From Zygnema cylindricum (lineage: Eukaryota; Streptophyta; Zygnematophyceae; Zygnematales; Zygnemataceae): a DNA stretch of 64,000 bases. Within the stretch, counting starts at the first letter, position 1, and every line of letters starts with the position of its first letter. Location: the NCBI GenBank assembly GCA_037447655.1, contig JBBHKE010002835.1:84905-148904 (forward strand), in the 5' to 3' direction. The position numbers were made by a program, and so were the translations under genes. The notes under the pieces were generated by a model, which was not told the origin of the DNA, searched no databases, and saw only the letters and a list, made by a program, of their open reading frames with translations. Positions 35,418 to 49,339 of the stretch are shown in pieces.

Positions 35418-37260
35418 TTACTCTAAATCTTCTTCCCCTGCATCGAATTCCATCATGTCTTCATCTAAATCGTCTTCCCTAACCTCCCTTTCCTCTTCTT
35501 CCCATTCTATCACATTCTTTTCATAACTGACATCCCTGGTCTTCTTTAACAGTCTGAGATTAGTGAAGACCCATACAAGATCATTAGCCCCTTTAGTCAT
35601 TAACCTATTTCTTTTCTTTGAGTGAATATGGTCATATGTCGACCAATTCCGCTCACAAGAGCTGGCAACTGAGCATTGTGCAAGTATTTTGACTGTAGCC
35701 TTCAGTAAGATAGGAGTGGCACACCCAAACTCTTGACACCACTTCCACGTTGGCATCTTTTTTGCACAAGATACTGTCATTTCCTTGCCAAAAACTCCCT
35801 CAAATTCTCTATATTTTGACAACTCTATGCGGGCATATTTTTGCTCCTCCATATTTAGAAGCATCCTCTCCAATATTGTATGAAAACCTTCAATAACAAG
35901 CGCATTGGCACGCTCCCCATATGCATGACTTTGATACCCGAGATCGAGTACAAAGCCGGCCGCATAAATGGGGCTATGCGCCATCTTTTACCTCGCCAAT
36001 CATGATGTCTTCAACTCTTCCAAAATTTGAATGCCCTCGTGAATATTATCTCTTCCTGCGCAAGCTAACGTATTCAAAAACTGTCCAATGGCGTAAAAAC
36101 GGTAGTAACGTTCCCCACATTCGGGCCACCCTTGTCGCATTCCCTCATCTACCGCACCACAGGTTCTAAAATTGACACGACATCTGTCACTCTAACCCAA
36201 AACTCCGTGCTCAAAATTTAGCACCTAATTTAAGCCCCCTCTATTTTGTACATAGGCTTGCCCATTTATTATTTGAATTTGTCATCAAACACCAACCGCT
36301 CTAAACTCTCCTTCACATCTAATATCCTCCGAAGCATAATAAAATTTGTAGCAAACCTAGGCTCTCATGGTTTCAAAAGCCGAAGTTCATAAATTTTATT
36401 AAACATGGCTACACTCATGATATGATTAGTGATGAATCTCATAATTTCTTTTGCCTCTAGGACTGGTTTAGAGATAAAGGTCAACCTACTCCAATCTTTC
36501 AACATAAAGTCGAGTACATGTGCAGCGCATGGCGTCCACGTGATAGAAGGGTGGATTGCCACGAGCAACGATGTTGCAACCTTGTTCACTGGGCAGAATC
36601 GGTAACAATTTGCACCACATTCTCCACCCCTACCGGAATTATTCCCTTTTCCAACACCTCACAAATGTAGTCGGCGTCCTTTGTTCGTCCACTAGTGTCC
36701 TCTACCGTCAGAAACATGTCACCTTTCGGGATGAGAACTATAATATTTACCAAGGGAGTGGCATCTAGTGTCCACCCGTCTGAAATGATTGTGGCACCGG
36801 TGACTTCAATGGTTTTCACATAACTTGACAAATCCTTCTTCACATTCGCCTTGGTCTCTAATAAAAGACGATTTCTCATTTTACTACGGATTGGTAACTT
36901 GTAATTCACACCTTCATCACCAGTCTTCTTCACCGTTGCCTTGAAATACGGGTCATCTAAAAGTCTAATCGACAATCCATTGGCATAAAAAGCCGTGGCC
37001 CAAGCTAAATCTACCTTCTTCTTATTTTGCATGTTGAATGCACTTTGTATTTTCGTATGAACAACTCTTACTTTAGTCTTGCTTTGGTCCTTCCAGTCAG
37101 TGGAAAACTACACGTGAGTTCATTCAAGTCACGGAGTACACATTTCTCATAGGAATTAGTTGATTTTACTTTTTCAACCGCGATAAACTCCTCCTTCACC
37201 TCGGCTGGACACATTGTGCAAACTCTAATCCCTCCACACTTGACATTTCCAGTGAGATGA
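35418..37260 (-). pseudogene. hAT superfamily transposase, frameshifted
   Basis: This once encoded a cut-and-paste DNA transposase. Order on the minus strand: a BED-finger-like start near 37170-37260 (WDHV, then a cysteine-rich CGGIRVCTMC in a shifted frame), a DUF659 region at 36590-37032 (TGATIISDGWTL; SGRTKDADYICEVLEKGI), a PCAAHVLDFMLKDW motif at 36480-36550, and a C-terminal hAT dimerisation block at 35590-35760 (SSCERNWSTYDHIHSKKRNRL), ending in a long acidic tail. It is broken: the frame changes near 37200 and 36586, and stops occur between 35985 and 36365. No terminal inverted repeats were found with confidence. A tandem 20-bp array lies just upstream of the start. Confidence 0.85.
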
Positions 37261-37340
37261 TCTGTTGGCCTTCACGTGGTCCCACTTGTCCCCTCAAACT
37301 CTAGGCATTGTCATTTCGTAGCGTGTCGATTGCTTGAGCG

Positions 37341-37560
37341 CACGATATCATGCCCGCACGTGCGATGTTATGAATGCACGCGCGGTATTTCGCACGCACG
37401 CGCGGTATTTTGCACCCACGCGCGGTATTTTGCACCCACGCGCGGTATTCTGCATGCATGCGCTATATTTCGCATGCATGCACGATTTGAGGCACGCGCG
37501 CGCGATTTTTTGCATGCACGCGCAATTTCATGCATGCACTCACGATTTGATGTACGCACG
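37341..37560. repeat. Exact-period 20-bp tandem array, 11 units
   Basis: Units of exactly 20 bp, for example CGCGGTATTTTGCACCCACG, repeat 11 times without a length change. They are rich in CGCG, TGCATGCA and CACGCG. The array sits 80-300 bp from the 5' end of the hAT transposase, where hAT elements carry transposase-binding subterminal repeats. Confidence 0.85.
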
Positions 37561-40370
37561 TCTAGCTGTTTCGTTCGTACGTGCGAAATTTTGCTCGGTT
37601 CATTTATTTATATGTTTGTTGAACCGTACTAATTTCGTGCGATACTTTTCATTTTGTGCGCTGGTATTTCAATTTCGAGTATTTCGTGCGGTATGCTTCG
37701 TTTCGTACGTATGCACGCGATTTCGAAGAATGAACACGGAGTATCGTTTGGAGGCGAATCGCGATTTCTGGGTGACGTTTCGATACATTTTATACATTTA
37801 AGTCGCGAACCCATGTAGGTTCGCGCCTACATGTAGTTACGGGGGGTTTTTACCCTCGGACGGTGGGTTTTGTTGGGCGTACGGTAGACGATGTTGGTTG
37901 CCTATTGGCCAACATCTTAATAAGTTTCATGTATGTAAAGTAAGCTAGACGTAGGCTAGTTTCGCTTAGGCCTAGCGTAACTCCTACTTAGGCTAATTCT
38001 CACACTTAGAGAATTTTAGCTTTTGGACAAGAATTTTCTCTTGGCGGCTGAGCTTCTCTCTTGCTCTCTCTCACCGATTGCTCACGTTTCTCTCTCTTTT
38101 TGCTAGCTAGCTGTAGAGGCTAGATAGACTAAGACTATTCCTTGTTGTATTTTCTGCCCACGCTCTTTAATCCACACGGTTTAAAGCCAAGTCAGGAATG
38201 TTTCCCTCCAACTTCTATTATTTTTTGGGATGTGGTAGAGTGAAGTTCGTGTGGAGAGGCATCTAGATCCGGCTGCGCCTTCTACGGGCAGCGGAACGGT
38301 TTGGAGTGTTTGTGTTTTGCTTGTATTTCGGTTGGGAGTGGGAAAGTGCATTTTGGCCGGATTCTGGGAATTTTCCTTGTTTGGTTGAAATTGTTTATTT
38401 GCTTTGCTGCCTCTTTGAGGTAACTCTTGTAGAGAATATGATAGAGACCCGAGAGCCTAGTGGATACCTTGTGGCTTAGTATTCTTGTCCAAAAGGATTA
38501 ACTTCTCTTAAAATAAATTATTAAAAATATAAATTTTATTTTATAAAAAAATATATCACCTTTCATTTTCAGTTTTGTTTCTTGGTTTGGTCTTTCTATT
38601 TTCTTTCCAATTTACCATTCATTTTCAGTTTTGCTTCTCAGTTTGGTGTGAGAACAAAAATCTAAAGGAAAAAAAATATATAAAAATACATTATTTTCAA
38701 TATAAAATCCATCTTTTCATTTCTAAATTTTCTTCCACCTATTTTTGATTTGGTTTTTTCCTTTTGATCCGGCTTTATCTTTCTAACAAGTTTTCCTCCT
38801 ACTTTCTCTCCAATTTTGCTTCGCTTTCAGTTTTGCTTTGAAAAAAAAAGTTATAAAAATAATGAAATTTATAAATTTTACTTTATAAAAAAAAAACACA
38901 TTTTGTTTTTGTTTTTTGTTTTCATCTTTCTTGCTTCAATCTTTGTCTCCTATCTTGTTACCACTCTTTTTCTGGGTTGCAGAGTTAGGTCTGAATTTGG
39001 GTCAGATTTTAGGGTTAATCTGCGGAATTAGGGTTTGGCTGCAGATTTAGGGTTTGGGCCGCAGATTTAGGGTTTGTACGGATTTAGGGTTTATTTTGTT
39101 GGAATCCTTAACCCTAGGTCAGCATATTACCATTCATTGGTCACAGATTTTTGGTTTTTACAGCGTGAAATTAGGGTTTGGGAATCCTTTTTGCCTAATT
39201 CCACCTTAATTTGTGTCTCACCTTAAATTGTGCTCAATATTCATTATCTCTCTTTCCCTTGTTGCAAATTCATTTGCTAGCTAGTTGATGTTTGGTTTGT
39301 GGTGGATTTGATATTCTCTTTCTTTTTCCCGTTCCAAAATTAATCATTCAAAAAACCTAGCAAAAAAAATATATATATTCAACATATTAGAGTTGCAAGA
39401 AGTATAACATATAATTATCATTATAGTTGGGTATAGCGTGGCATAGTGCTGATACGTATACCCTAGCAGGATATTTATCGCATGGGTGTTGAGTTGTGGT
39501 TTTGGGCACGGTTATTCGGAGTGTGGTGTGGAATCACGCTTTGGCAGTTTGCAAAGTCCGATTGTGACGATCAGCCGCGGCTCACCTTTGATAATCACCA
39601 GATTATTAAAGGTGTTTTATAAGTATCACGATGCCTTAGGGGTGCAGGAGCGTTCCTTTGTAATTTTAACACTCGTGTAGGGGTTCGGTGTGGATTGGTT
39701 CTATTAAGAACCTTTTTTTTAGCATTTGCATTTTCCTTGCTTTCCTTGCATGTCACCTGTGGCCGTGAGTGGCCTTGAGGTTTCCCTGTGACTATCTGGA
39801 TTGGATTTTATTTCATAGATCTTCCCGTGGGTGGCACTGTTTAGACACTTTTCCGTCCGTGCCCTTGTAGACCTGCACCAGAATAGTTCTCTGTTTGTTT
39901 TTATAGATTTGGCCTTTCGGCCTCGCCCCATTGTTTGCAAGGTAAAGGTTTTTGTATTCCGGCTTTTTGCTAGATCTGACCACCGGGTCTTGCTAGAGAC
40001 TTCATGTGTTCACTTGTTTTGTGTGGATTGGTCTGTTATTTGACGCACCTCGGTTAGGTCGGTCCGAAATTTCCAGTTATAATCAAGGGTTTTCTATTTG
40101 TTTATGCCCACGGATTGGGATAACTTAAGTTATCAATTCGAATCTACCCGGGGCACGATAATTTTCTGTCCACCCCAGTTAGATCTTTCTAGTTTCCCCG
40201 ATTCTACAGACGCACCAGTTTCGGTTGCGACCCTTAGATCTTGTTAGTTCGGTCAATATTGACCACAGTCTCATCGCTATCCTCGGTTTCCTCCAGGTCA
40301 TACCTAGATAGAACCGAAAGAGACTTTTCATAAGAAATCTTTTCTCATCCTCTCAGATTTCAGTTTCCAG
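37561..40370. other. Gene-poor region with telomere-like motifs
   Basis: About 2.8 kb without a recognised gene. 37800-38480 has the look of a retroelement leader or LTR (pyrimidine-rich, CTAG-rich) but I could not pair it with a second copy. 38500-38960 is very T-rich. Five TTTAGGG-like motifs lie at 39008-39092. Confidence 0.4.
39008..39092 (+). repeat. Interstitial telomere-like motifs (TTTAGGGTT)
   Basis: ATTTTAGGGTT, AATTAGGGTTTGG, ATTTAGGGTTTGGG, ATTTAGGGTTTG and ATTTAGGGTTTA occur about every 18-20 bp. They read as spaced motifs rather than a pure telomeric array. Confidence 0.7.
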
Positions 40371-40783
40371 TTAGTCCAAATTTGGAACCACCGGCGCATT
40401 TTTCCTCTCACGACATGGTTTTCTTTTTAGAGTGGGGCATGGGGAAGATGCAATTTTGCTTTTTGGGAATGAAAGACAGCATGTCTTTATCTCTTTTTCG
40501 TATGCTTTATGATACCGAAATGCGTGACTTGGCATTTCGTTATCAAGATCGATTTGATCTTTGTGTAGCATTCTCTCTTCTTGGTTGGTACCTCAGAGGG
40601 TCGGCTTTTACATTGTATTCCCGCAAGTATGATGCTATACTTGCGATGACTGAATTTTCCCCTCCTTTTGTTGGTACACTAGAGGTCATAGGTCAAGCAG
40701 ATATTCTATACCAGGCCGCTTTTCCCGAGGTCTTATTGGGTCCACTTCACTCTAGGGGAGTATTCTTCCCTTTCTCTCTTTAG
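40371..40783 (+). other. Open frame of ~133 codons, unrecognised
   Basis: An open frame runs from about 40382 (or the ATG at 40415) to a TAG at 40781-40783. The product has hydrophobic and aromatic stretches (WGMGKMQFCFLGM, SLLGWYLRGSAF), no signal peptide and no motif I can name. It might be a relic of a retroelement protein or chance. It is directly followed by a 95-bp tandem duplication. Low confidence that it is a gene. Confidence 0.2.
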
Positions 40784-40978
40784 GTCATTTTCGCCTTCAT
40801 ACCTTCTCATGGTGTATTTATTTTTTGTCTTTTCATATTTATTTCGTTGGTATATATGTTTGTGAGCATGACTTCTTTGGGTCATTTTCGCCTTCATACC
40901 TTCTCATGGTGTATATATTTTGTCTTTTCATATTTATTTCGTTGGTATATATGTTTGTGAGCATGACTTTGCTGGTTG
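40784..40978. repeat. ~95-bp direct tandem duplication
   Basis: GGTCATTTTCGCCTTCATAC ... TTTGTGAGCATGACTT occurs at about 40785-40873 and again at about 40880-40970 with a small indel in the T-run. Confidence 0.85.
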
Positions 40979-40979
40979 T

Positions 40980-42600
40980 GATGCATGTTCGCTTGCTTGT
41001 CTCTCATGCACGACAGCATGGCTGCTTTTTTGGAGGTCCGTGACTTCTTCGTCAACGACTTCAACGACAATTTACTAACTACTGCCGTGGCGTCGGTAAT
41101 GGCGTTTTCCTTGAATTTTCGCTTTCAACTGTTGAAGTATTTATGGCTGCTTATTTTCGAAAATTTAAAGAAGACGCCCGTACACATTTTGAACTTACGG
41201 CGCTCAAATAGTGTGACACCACAACGTCTATTTTTGGAAATGTCCGTAGACGTGACGATTAATTTCCATAAATTTTTGTGTACATTTTGATTAGTTTACA
41301 AAACACAATGTACCAATACGTGCATCAAAACTTTTCGTCAATTTCCGTACAATTTCTATTAATATTCGTACAGTTACTGTAATTTGTCTATAAGTTTCCG
41401 TAAATTTTCAATTTCAGTTTACAGTAGACGTTTTTTTGCAGTGTTTGAAAAGTCACGTACAATACGTAAAAACTGGAAAAAAGGAAAAAATTGCGCATAT
41501 TGAACAACTTGGCCGAATACTCGATACTCCCATACCGAATTTCTTAAATGTTGACGGGCGGGAGCTTATTTCGTGTTCTATTATTAGTTCCCTACTATGC
41601 GTAACTTCGTTACAATAGTGATCGTACGCTACAATACTGTAGAGTACAAGAGGTGTTCGTAAAGCAACCTCAACAGCATATAGCTCCCGCTTATTGACGT
41701 ATTAATTCATATTTTGACGTCACTATTAGACGGTCGGACTAATAATACAACTGAAAGTGTAAATTCAACACTAAGCGTCCGATATTAACTCCATCTGACT
41801 ATAGGTAATCCCGACCATTGAACTACACGTATTATACCTTTATCTTCTACACTATTCCCATTTACTTGTTTTTGTGCCTATTATACGGCGCATAATGTTG
41901 CACTTTATAGAAGAAAGTCGAAGGCACCGATGGGACGTGTTGCCATTTCTTTTACGCCATAGGATATTTTTGTGGCAGCCATAGGTGTAGACTTTTACTT
42001 TTATCATGGAAAAGTGGCAAAGTTATGTACGGTAATAGCGTTGACATTTCAAATTGGACAGTGACAAACTTTTGTACTGAAACTTTTTAGATTCTTGCAA
42101 CCTTCATGTTGGATGGTTGAATTTTCACTATGTGCCTTAATCTAGGACTATAACCTCCATTATTCTATTAGAAGTTATGCAATATGGCTTATACTATTTT
42201 TCATTATCTATGTTCAACATACAGATTTTCATTCAACCGACATTTATTCGAATAGGTCAATAGAGAGCCTTCTCCCCTCAGTTGTCCAATCACTTAGCTC
42301 CTTTCGCTCAAGAGACACACTCAATTTTACGCATTTAAGGCCTTTCTTTTTGGCCTTACGGAACATTCTCTCAGATTTCAAGAAGACTGGAGGAAGCAAA
42401 GGTGCAATTTTTCTACATCAATCTCGGCCGTCCAATTTCCGATCGAAGGGTTTGAAGATGTTTGATTTGATGCTCGAACCTTGATATTTGCTGGGCCTAT
42501 TACTTGAGAGAGGTGCATGCGCTTTTGTACAGAACTTTGAACCGTTCTTTCGACCATCGAACGGTTGAGAATTTAACTGTTGCTGGGAGCCCTAATTGTA
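40980..42600. other. GTACG-bearing intergenic DNA
   Basis: No gene recognised. 41180-41640 again carries many GTAC-type motifs (CCGTACA, ACGTACAATACG) like 16110-17268. Confidence 0.35.
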
Positions 42601-42654
42601 TTTTCATTTCCATTAAGTCATTTTAAAATTTCTTTCAATTCACTTCTTTTCGAA

Positions 42655-42970
42655 TCATTGTTCGTGCAATCTGTCTCTTCAGTGGAGTTTGTGAAGCTAG
42701 CTTTTAGTTTTCTCCCATCGCTTTTTCGCAATTCGCGAGCGGTTTCAAACCTATTAATTCATAAGCCCAAAAGTCTACTTTTGTCATTTTTCACAACTCT
42801 TAATCCATTAGCCTAAACGTCTTTTGTCACTTTTCACAACTCTTCAGTTGAGTTTGTAATGCCAGGTTTTCAGTTTTCTCCCATCGCTTTTCACAATTCG
42901 AGAGCAGTTTCAAACCTATTAATTCACAACAATATACGTATGCTTTTGTCACTTTTCACAACTTATTATA
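42655..42970. repeat. Imperfect ~165-bp tandem repeat
   Basis: TTCAGTGGAGTTTGT ... TTTTGTCACTTTTCACAACT recurs as TTCAGTTGAGTTTGT ... with shared CTCCCATCGCTTTT and TTTCAAACCTATTAATTCA blocks. Two copies plus a partial one. Confidence 0.75.
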
Positions 42971-43039
42971 TTAGTGTTACACAACTTTTCGAGCACTCAA
43001 ACATTTATTGTATATTTTCGACCTCTATGATTTTTTTTT

Positions 43040-46000
43040 GAAAATGAACAATGTATAGCAATTGATAAACATTCCATATAGCAATGGTCACTGCATCCAT
43101 GTTGATTCTATTTGTTGTATTAATGTTGGTTGTATTCACATTCGTTATATTGGTGAACTATATAAAATAATTGCAATTTATTAGTAATATATTAACATAA
43201 CAATATATTAACATATGTGCAATCAATTAATAATATAGTAACTATAATATTGATGAGTGTAATTCGTTCGTATTTAGTTTGAAATGTTTCTCAACCAACA
43301 AAATTGTATGCTTTCGCATAGACTTAAAAAACATAAAGGTTTCTCAATTTATGAACAATTTAATGGCCTAATAGCGTGATAGATTAAACTGAAAAAAAAA
43401 AAAAAAAAGATAAAAGATACTTTCAATATTTAATCGTTGATTTTTCTATAAACAAATGGTGATTATTTTATAAATAAGTCATTATTTTTATTTTCTCACT
43501 TAATAAATTAATTTCAGTTTTATTATCATAATATTTAGTTATCTTTTTTTGTTTTTGAATTAAACTAATTAGATCGCCAATAGAAACAATAACAAAACAT
43601 AAAATACGATAAACCTAATTTTGGAACGTTTTTTTTTTGTTAAATTTTTTTTTTCTATTATCGGAGTGTAAAATTTAGTTAAATACAAAAGTGAATTAAA
43701 AAAAATAAAAAATGTAAATAGATTTTAAACAAAAATACAAATTTGCAAATAAATTAAAATTGAATAATAATGTTTATAATAATATATATATATACATAAA
43801 TAAACGTATAAAAATAAAAGATACGAAATAATTAAAAATATAAAAAAAAACAAAAAAACGAAAAAAAAAAACATTTTAATTGAATATCTAAACCCTAAAA
43901 TTAGAAAAATTAACAAAAAACTATATTTTTATTAGTTATTATTAATTTACTTTTTGTTATTTTAAATTTTTGTGACTTTCAAAACCTTGGCTAATAAATT
44001 TAAAAATATATAATTGTGCAGTTTATATATTTTTTTTACGATTTTAATTTTTTTCAACTTTTTAACTTTTTTACAAAAAAATTTAAAAATATATAATTGT
44101 CCAATATGTTTTAGTTTGTAAATTTTGAGTTATGTTTAGCACAAAATTTAAAACACGCGAACTAAAACATATTGTACAATTGTACATTTAATTGTATATC
44201 GCTCTTAATATTAAGTGGCATCAATGCATAAATACATATAGCAATACACGGTCGACTATAATTTTAGTCAGTTTGTTTATATAGAGGTATTTGAATTAAA
44301 AATCGTTATAAAACAATATGTTTAAAATCCAACAATTCGAGCTTTAGCTTATCGTAGTATAATTTTATTAAACCTTTTCATATTAATTATATTAAAAAAA
44401 TATCAACAATATTAAAAATATTGACTAAAGTCTAAATATTTAAACATTAAAGTTTATTTATTTCAAAAGACTTTTCAACGAATAAACGTTATTGTGTAAA
44501 GGTTTAAATTTAAAATCTTTAATTTTGAAGTCTAATTATAAATTTCATAGTTCTCAGTTATACACTATTGACGTATAAATATATATATATATATAATAAT
44601 AATATTTTAAAATTAAAATTTAGAAATCGAAATAATATAAAATTTAAAATTAAAATCAATAAAAATTTCAAACTTTAAATTTAAAGTTATAAATATAAAT
44701 TACTACAAAATTTATAATTTTATTTTTTAATTTTAAAAAAATAAAAATTAAAAAAATATATAAAAAAATATAAATGAACATTAATAAAAAACAAAAAATA
44801 ATGCAAATAAACTGAAAATGAAATGTCCTCTTCTAAAAAAAAAAAAAAAAAATCAAATAATAGTAGAAAAAAAAAAATGTCAAAAATATATATAAAATAG
44901 ATAATAAATTGTATAATTTGACTGATTTAATTGATTTTAACGATGACAACAATTTTTTTAACATGTATCATAAATAAAAAAATATTTAAATAACGTGTTT
45001 TTAACAATGTACGAAGATGTATGTAAATAACGTACATATTATCAGGTACAGACGTGTATTTAAATAATGTGAATATAATATGTGTACAACAACATTTTTT
45101 TACATTTCAAGATAAAAAAATCGCAAAATTGAATATTTTTTCACAAATGCAAAAATAATAAAAAAAAAACAAACTACGAACAAACTACCAAACAAACAAT
45201 ATTTTTTGACATTTTAGGATTAAAAAATCGCAAAATCAAATAATCTTTTACAAATGCAAAACTAAAAAAAAAACAAACTACAAACAAACTGCTCAACTTT
45301 TCAGTTTCATCACCTTGCTCTTGCTCAACTTTCATCACTTTGCTCTTGCTTAACTTTTATCACCTTCCTTTGTTTTTCAATTTCATTATCTTCATCAATT
45401 TACAAATTGAAAATCAATCTAAATTGCACTTATTAAAAAAAAAAAATGAACTTATTTGATTTCAAATTAGTAATTTAAACCCTAAATGAATATAATACAA
45501 AACAAATGTTTAGACAAAGAATATAAACAAAACAAACGTTTATGTTTTTTTCACTGTAGTAACTTTCTCTATCATAGAATAAAACACATTAACAGAAAGA
45601 AAATACCATCGAGAAAAAAAATCCCTATTCTAGTCGATCATAAAATAAAAAACAACGAAAAAAAAAATCGATGCAATGTAAAAACCATTGAAAAAAAAAA
45701 CATTCGCTGATTTTTTAACAATGACTAACTAAATGAACAAACAAAAAGAAATACAAACATGAATTTAACAAAAAATGCCAAATAAAAAAAAAGTTCGATT
45801 TACCTAAAAAACAATTCATCTAAAACGCTAGGGTGGTGAAATAAAACTCATTTTCGCTTCCGTCAATAAAAGCTTTCTAAAATCGTTATATGTTTTTCAG
45901 GTTATTCCGCACAAATCAATGTCAAAAAAAATCATTAATGAATTAAAATTTTTCAAATCTTCGATGAAAAAAAGCAAATCGGTCAAATAAATCAAAAAGA

Positions 46001-46249
46001 AAACAAAATCAAAACGTAAAAAAAAAAATAAAAGAAAAAATGAAAAATACAAAAATACAAAAAAAAATCTTCTAAATATATTCATAGTTGGAAGTGAAAA
46101 AATATATCTGATGTAAAATAAATTATCCGTCATCTCAAAATAAAATAAAAATCAAATAATAAAAACTCCCAAAATAAAAATAAATATAATGGAAGAAAAA
46201 TAAATATAATAATAAAATGTAATTGTTAAAATAAAAATTAAAAAATAAA

Positions 46250-46250
<1 letters not shown>
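43040..46250. other. Extremely AT-rich DNA, no gene seen
   Basis: About 3.2 kb dominated by A and T, with poly-A runs and no plausible coding frame. Frames present are lysine/asparagine/isoleucine composition artefacts. Confidence 0.6.
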
Positions 46251-47460
<1,210 letters not shown>

Positions 47461-47792
47461 TTTTTTTCATTATTATAATATTTAATTTAATTTATTTTAA
47501 TGTATATTATAATAATTTTTTTGTTTATTCACGATCTGTAAAAAAAAATCACGTATCACATGCATATGTCACATGCCTTATGTATTTATTATTCCATTAT
47601 ATATAATATACTATCAGCCTCATATATATATATATATAAATATATATATATTATATATATATATATATTATATATATATATATATATATACTGTATATAT
47701 ATATATGTATATAATATGTAATATGTGTATGTCACATGATGATTTTTTATAGATAAATGATAACTATAATATACGTTAAAATAGTTATTAAT

Positions 47793-47834
<42 letters not shown>

Positions 47835-48240
47835 TTATAAAAAAAAGAAATAAAACAAATATTAATAAAGTAATTAATGATAATGTAAAAAAAAAAATAA
47901 CAAATATATATAAAAGATAGAAGTAAAGATCAAAGTGAACATTATTATTTTTCATTAAAAAAAAATGATCAATCACATATATATATTTTTAATATTTATG
48001 GTTTTAATTAATTAATTTAATTATATGCATTTTAATTTTTATTTTTTTATTTCTTTTAAAATATATTTAATAAAAATATAACACTGTATGTTTTTAAATC
48101 ATTTAATTATTTTTTCTAATGAATTTACTCTTTTAAATTTTTAATTGTACTTACATAAAAATAAATAAAAATGTAATATTTTAATTCTTTGAGAAATAAT
48201 TTATTCTTAAAAAGAGATTTATTGGAAAGATATAAGATAA
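47461..48240. other. AT-rich flank of the microsatellite
   Basis: No gene seen; poly-A/T runs and short (TA)n tracts only. Confidence 0.5.
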
Positions 48241-48705
48241 TTAAGACAATGTACTTATGATAACAATTAAAATGTCGTGTCAATTGATGTTTTCGTATGA
48301 CGACCGACTTTTACAATCAGGTCAAATATTGAATCAGTTCTTTACACTTTTTAATGGGTGAAATATACATCGTTACAAGCAAACAACTAATGCAAAATAA
48401 CACCAAAAACACGAAATTGAATGTTACAATATACTTATCATAACAATTAGAAAGTCGTGTCAAGTGCTTTTTTCGTATGAAGACCGACTTTTACAATCGG
48501 GACAAATATTTAATTGGTTGTTTACACTTTTTAATGGGTGAAATATACATCGTTGCAAGCAAACAATTAATGCAAAACAACACCAAAAGCACGAAATTAA
48601 AACTTTTAAAAACAAATAAGAAATATATATCGTTGCAAGCAAACAACTAATGCAAAACAACATTAAAAGCACGAAATTGAAAGTTGTAAAAACAAATAAG
48701 AAAAC
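48241..48705. repeat. 180-bp tandem repeat, with a final 80-bp partial unit
   Basis: 48241-48420 and 48421-48600 align at an exact 180-bp period (GTCGTGTCAA, GACCGACTTTTACAATC, CATCGTTnCAAGCAAACAA). A shorter repeat of the second half follows at 48621-48705. Confidence 0.85.
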
Positions 48706-48917
48706 AAATATCGAACCGTAAAAACACTAAGAAAAGTTCACTCGACAAATTTGACGTTCACTTGACAAAGTTCATTTGACAGTATGCGAAATATAATTGT
48801 CTATTTGATAGTTGAGACTGAAAATGTAAGATAATCTTCTTACTATCGGTGGTCGCCAATCGTAAATTTGATGAAGTGTGCAAGAAAAAAAAGTCGATGT
48901 ATGTGAAAGGAAATTAC

Positions 48918-49309
48918 TAATGTTGTGTATCGGGTCAAAATTAATCGCGATAAAATCGATAGCGATAATTATGGAACGGTGAGGGCTACCGTTATATCGG
49001 GCCCGAACCAACATAGTTTTTATCGCCGATAAGTGTAAAAAGCATTGTATTATATTTTTGTTCTTTATATAGTGTGACATGCCACATATGACAATCCGTT
49101 CCGTAATCTTGTAGAAGTGTACGGTCTGAACCGTAAGGTTATCGCCGATAATTATCGGGCCCAATATTTATTGGTAATTGACAGCGATATATTGGTTTTT
49201 CATATCGATACTTCCGATACCGATATACTGGACAATTATATCGGTTTTCGGTGAGTCAAAAAAATGTTTATATCGTTTATCGGCAACTGGTGACCGATAC
49301 ACAACACTG
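48918..49309. mobile_element. hAT-like MITE, copy D (392 bp)
   Basis: Ends TAATGTTGTGTATCGGGTC and (right, reverse complement) CAGTGTTGTGTATCGGTC. Flanks GAAATTAC and TGAATTAC agree in the last six of eight bases. The interior is rich in TATCG/CGATA, as in the copy at 15500. The right flank may also contain a deleted mariner-like MITE (GCATAGCGACACACGGTG, 49319-49338). Confidence 0.7.
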
Positions 49310-49339
49310 TGAATTACACGCATAGCGACACACGGTGTG

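Noticed and set aside
37276-37801. Frames with a repeating R-Y-F-A-P-T-R-G pattern
   Set aside because: Translations of the 20-bp tandem array cycling through frames; not a protein repeat.
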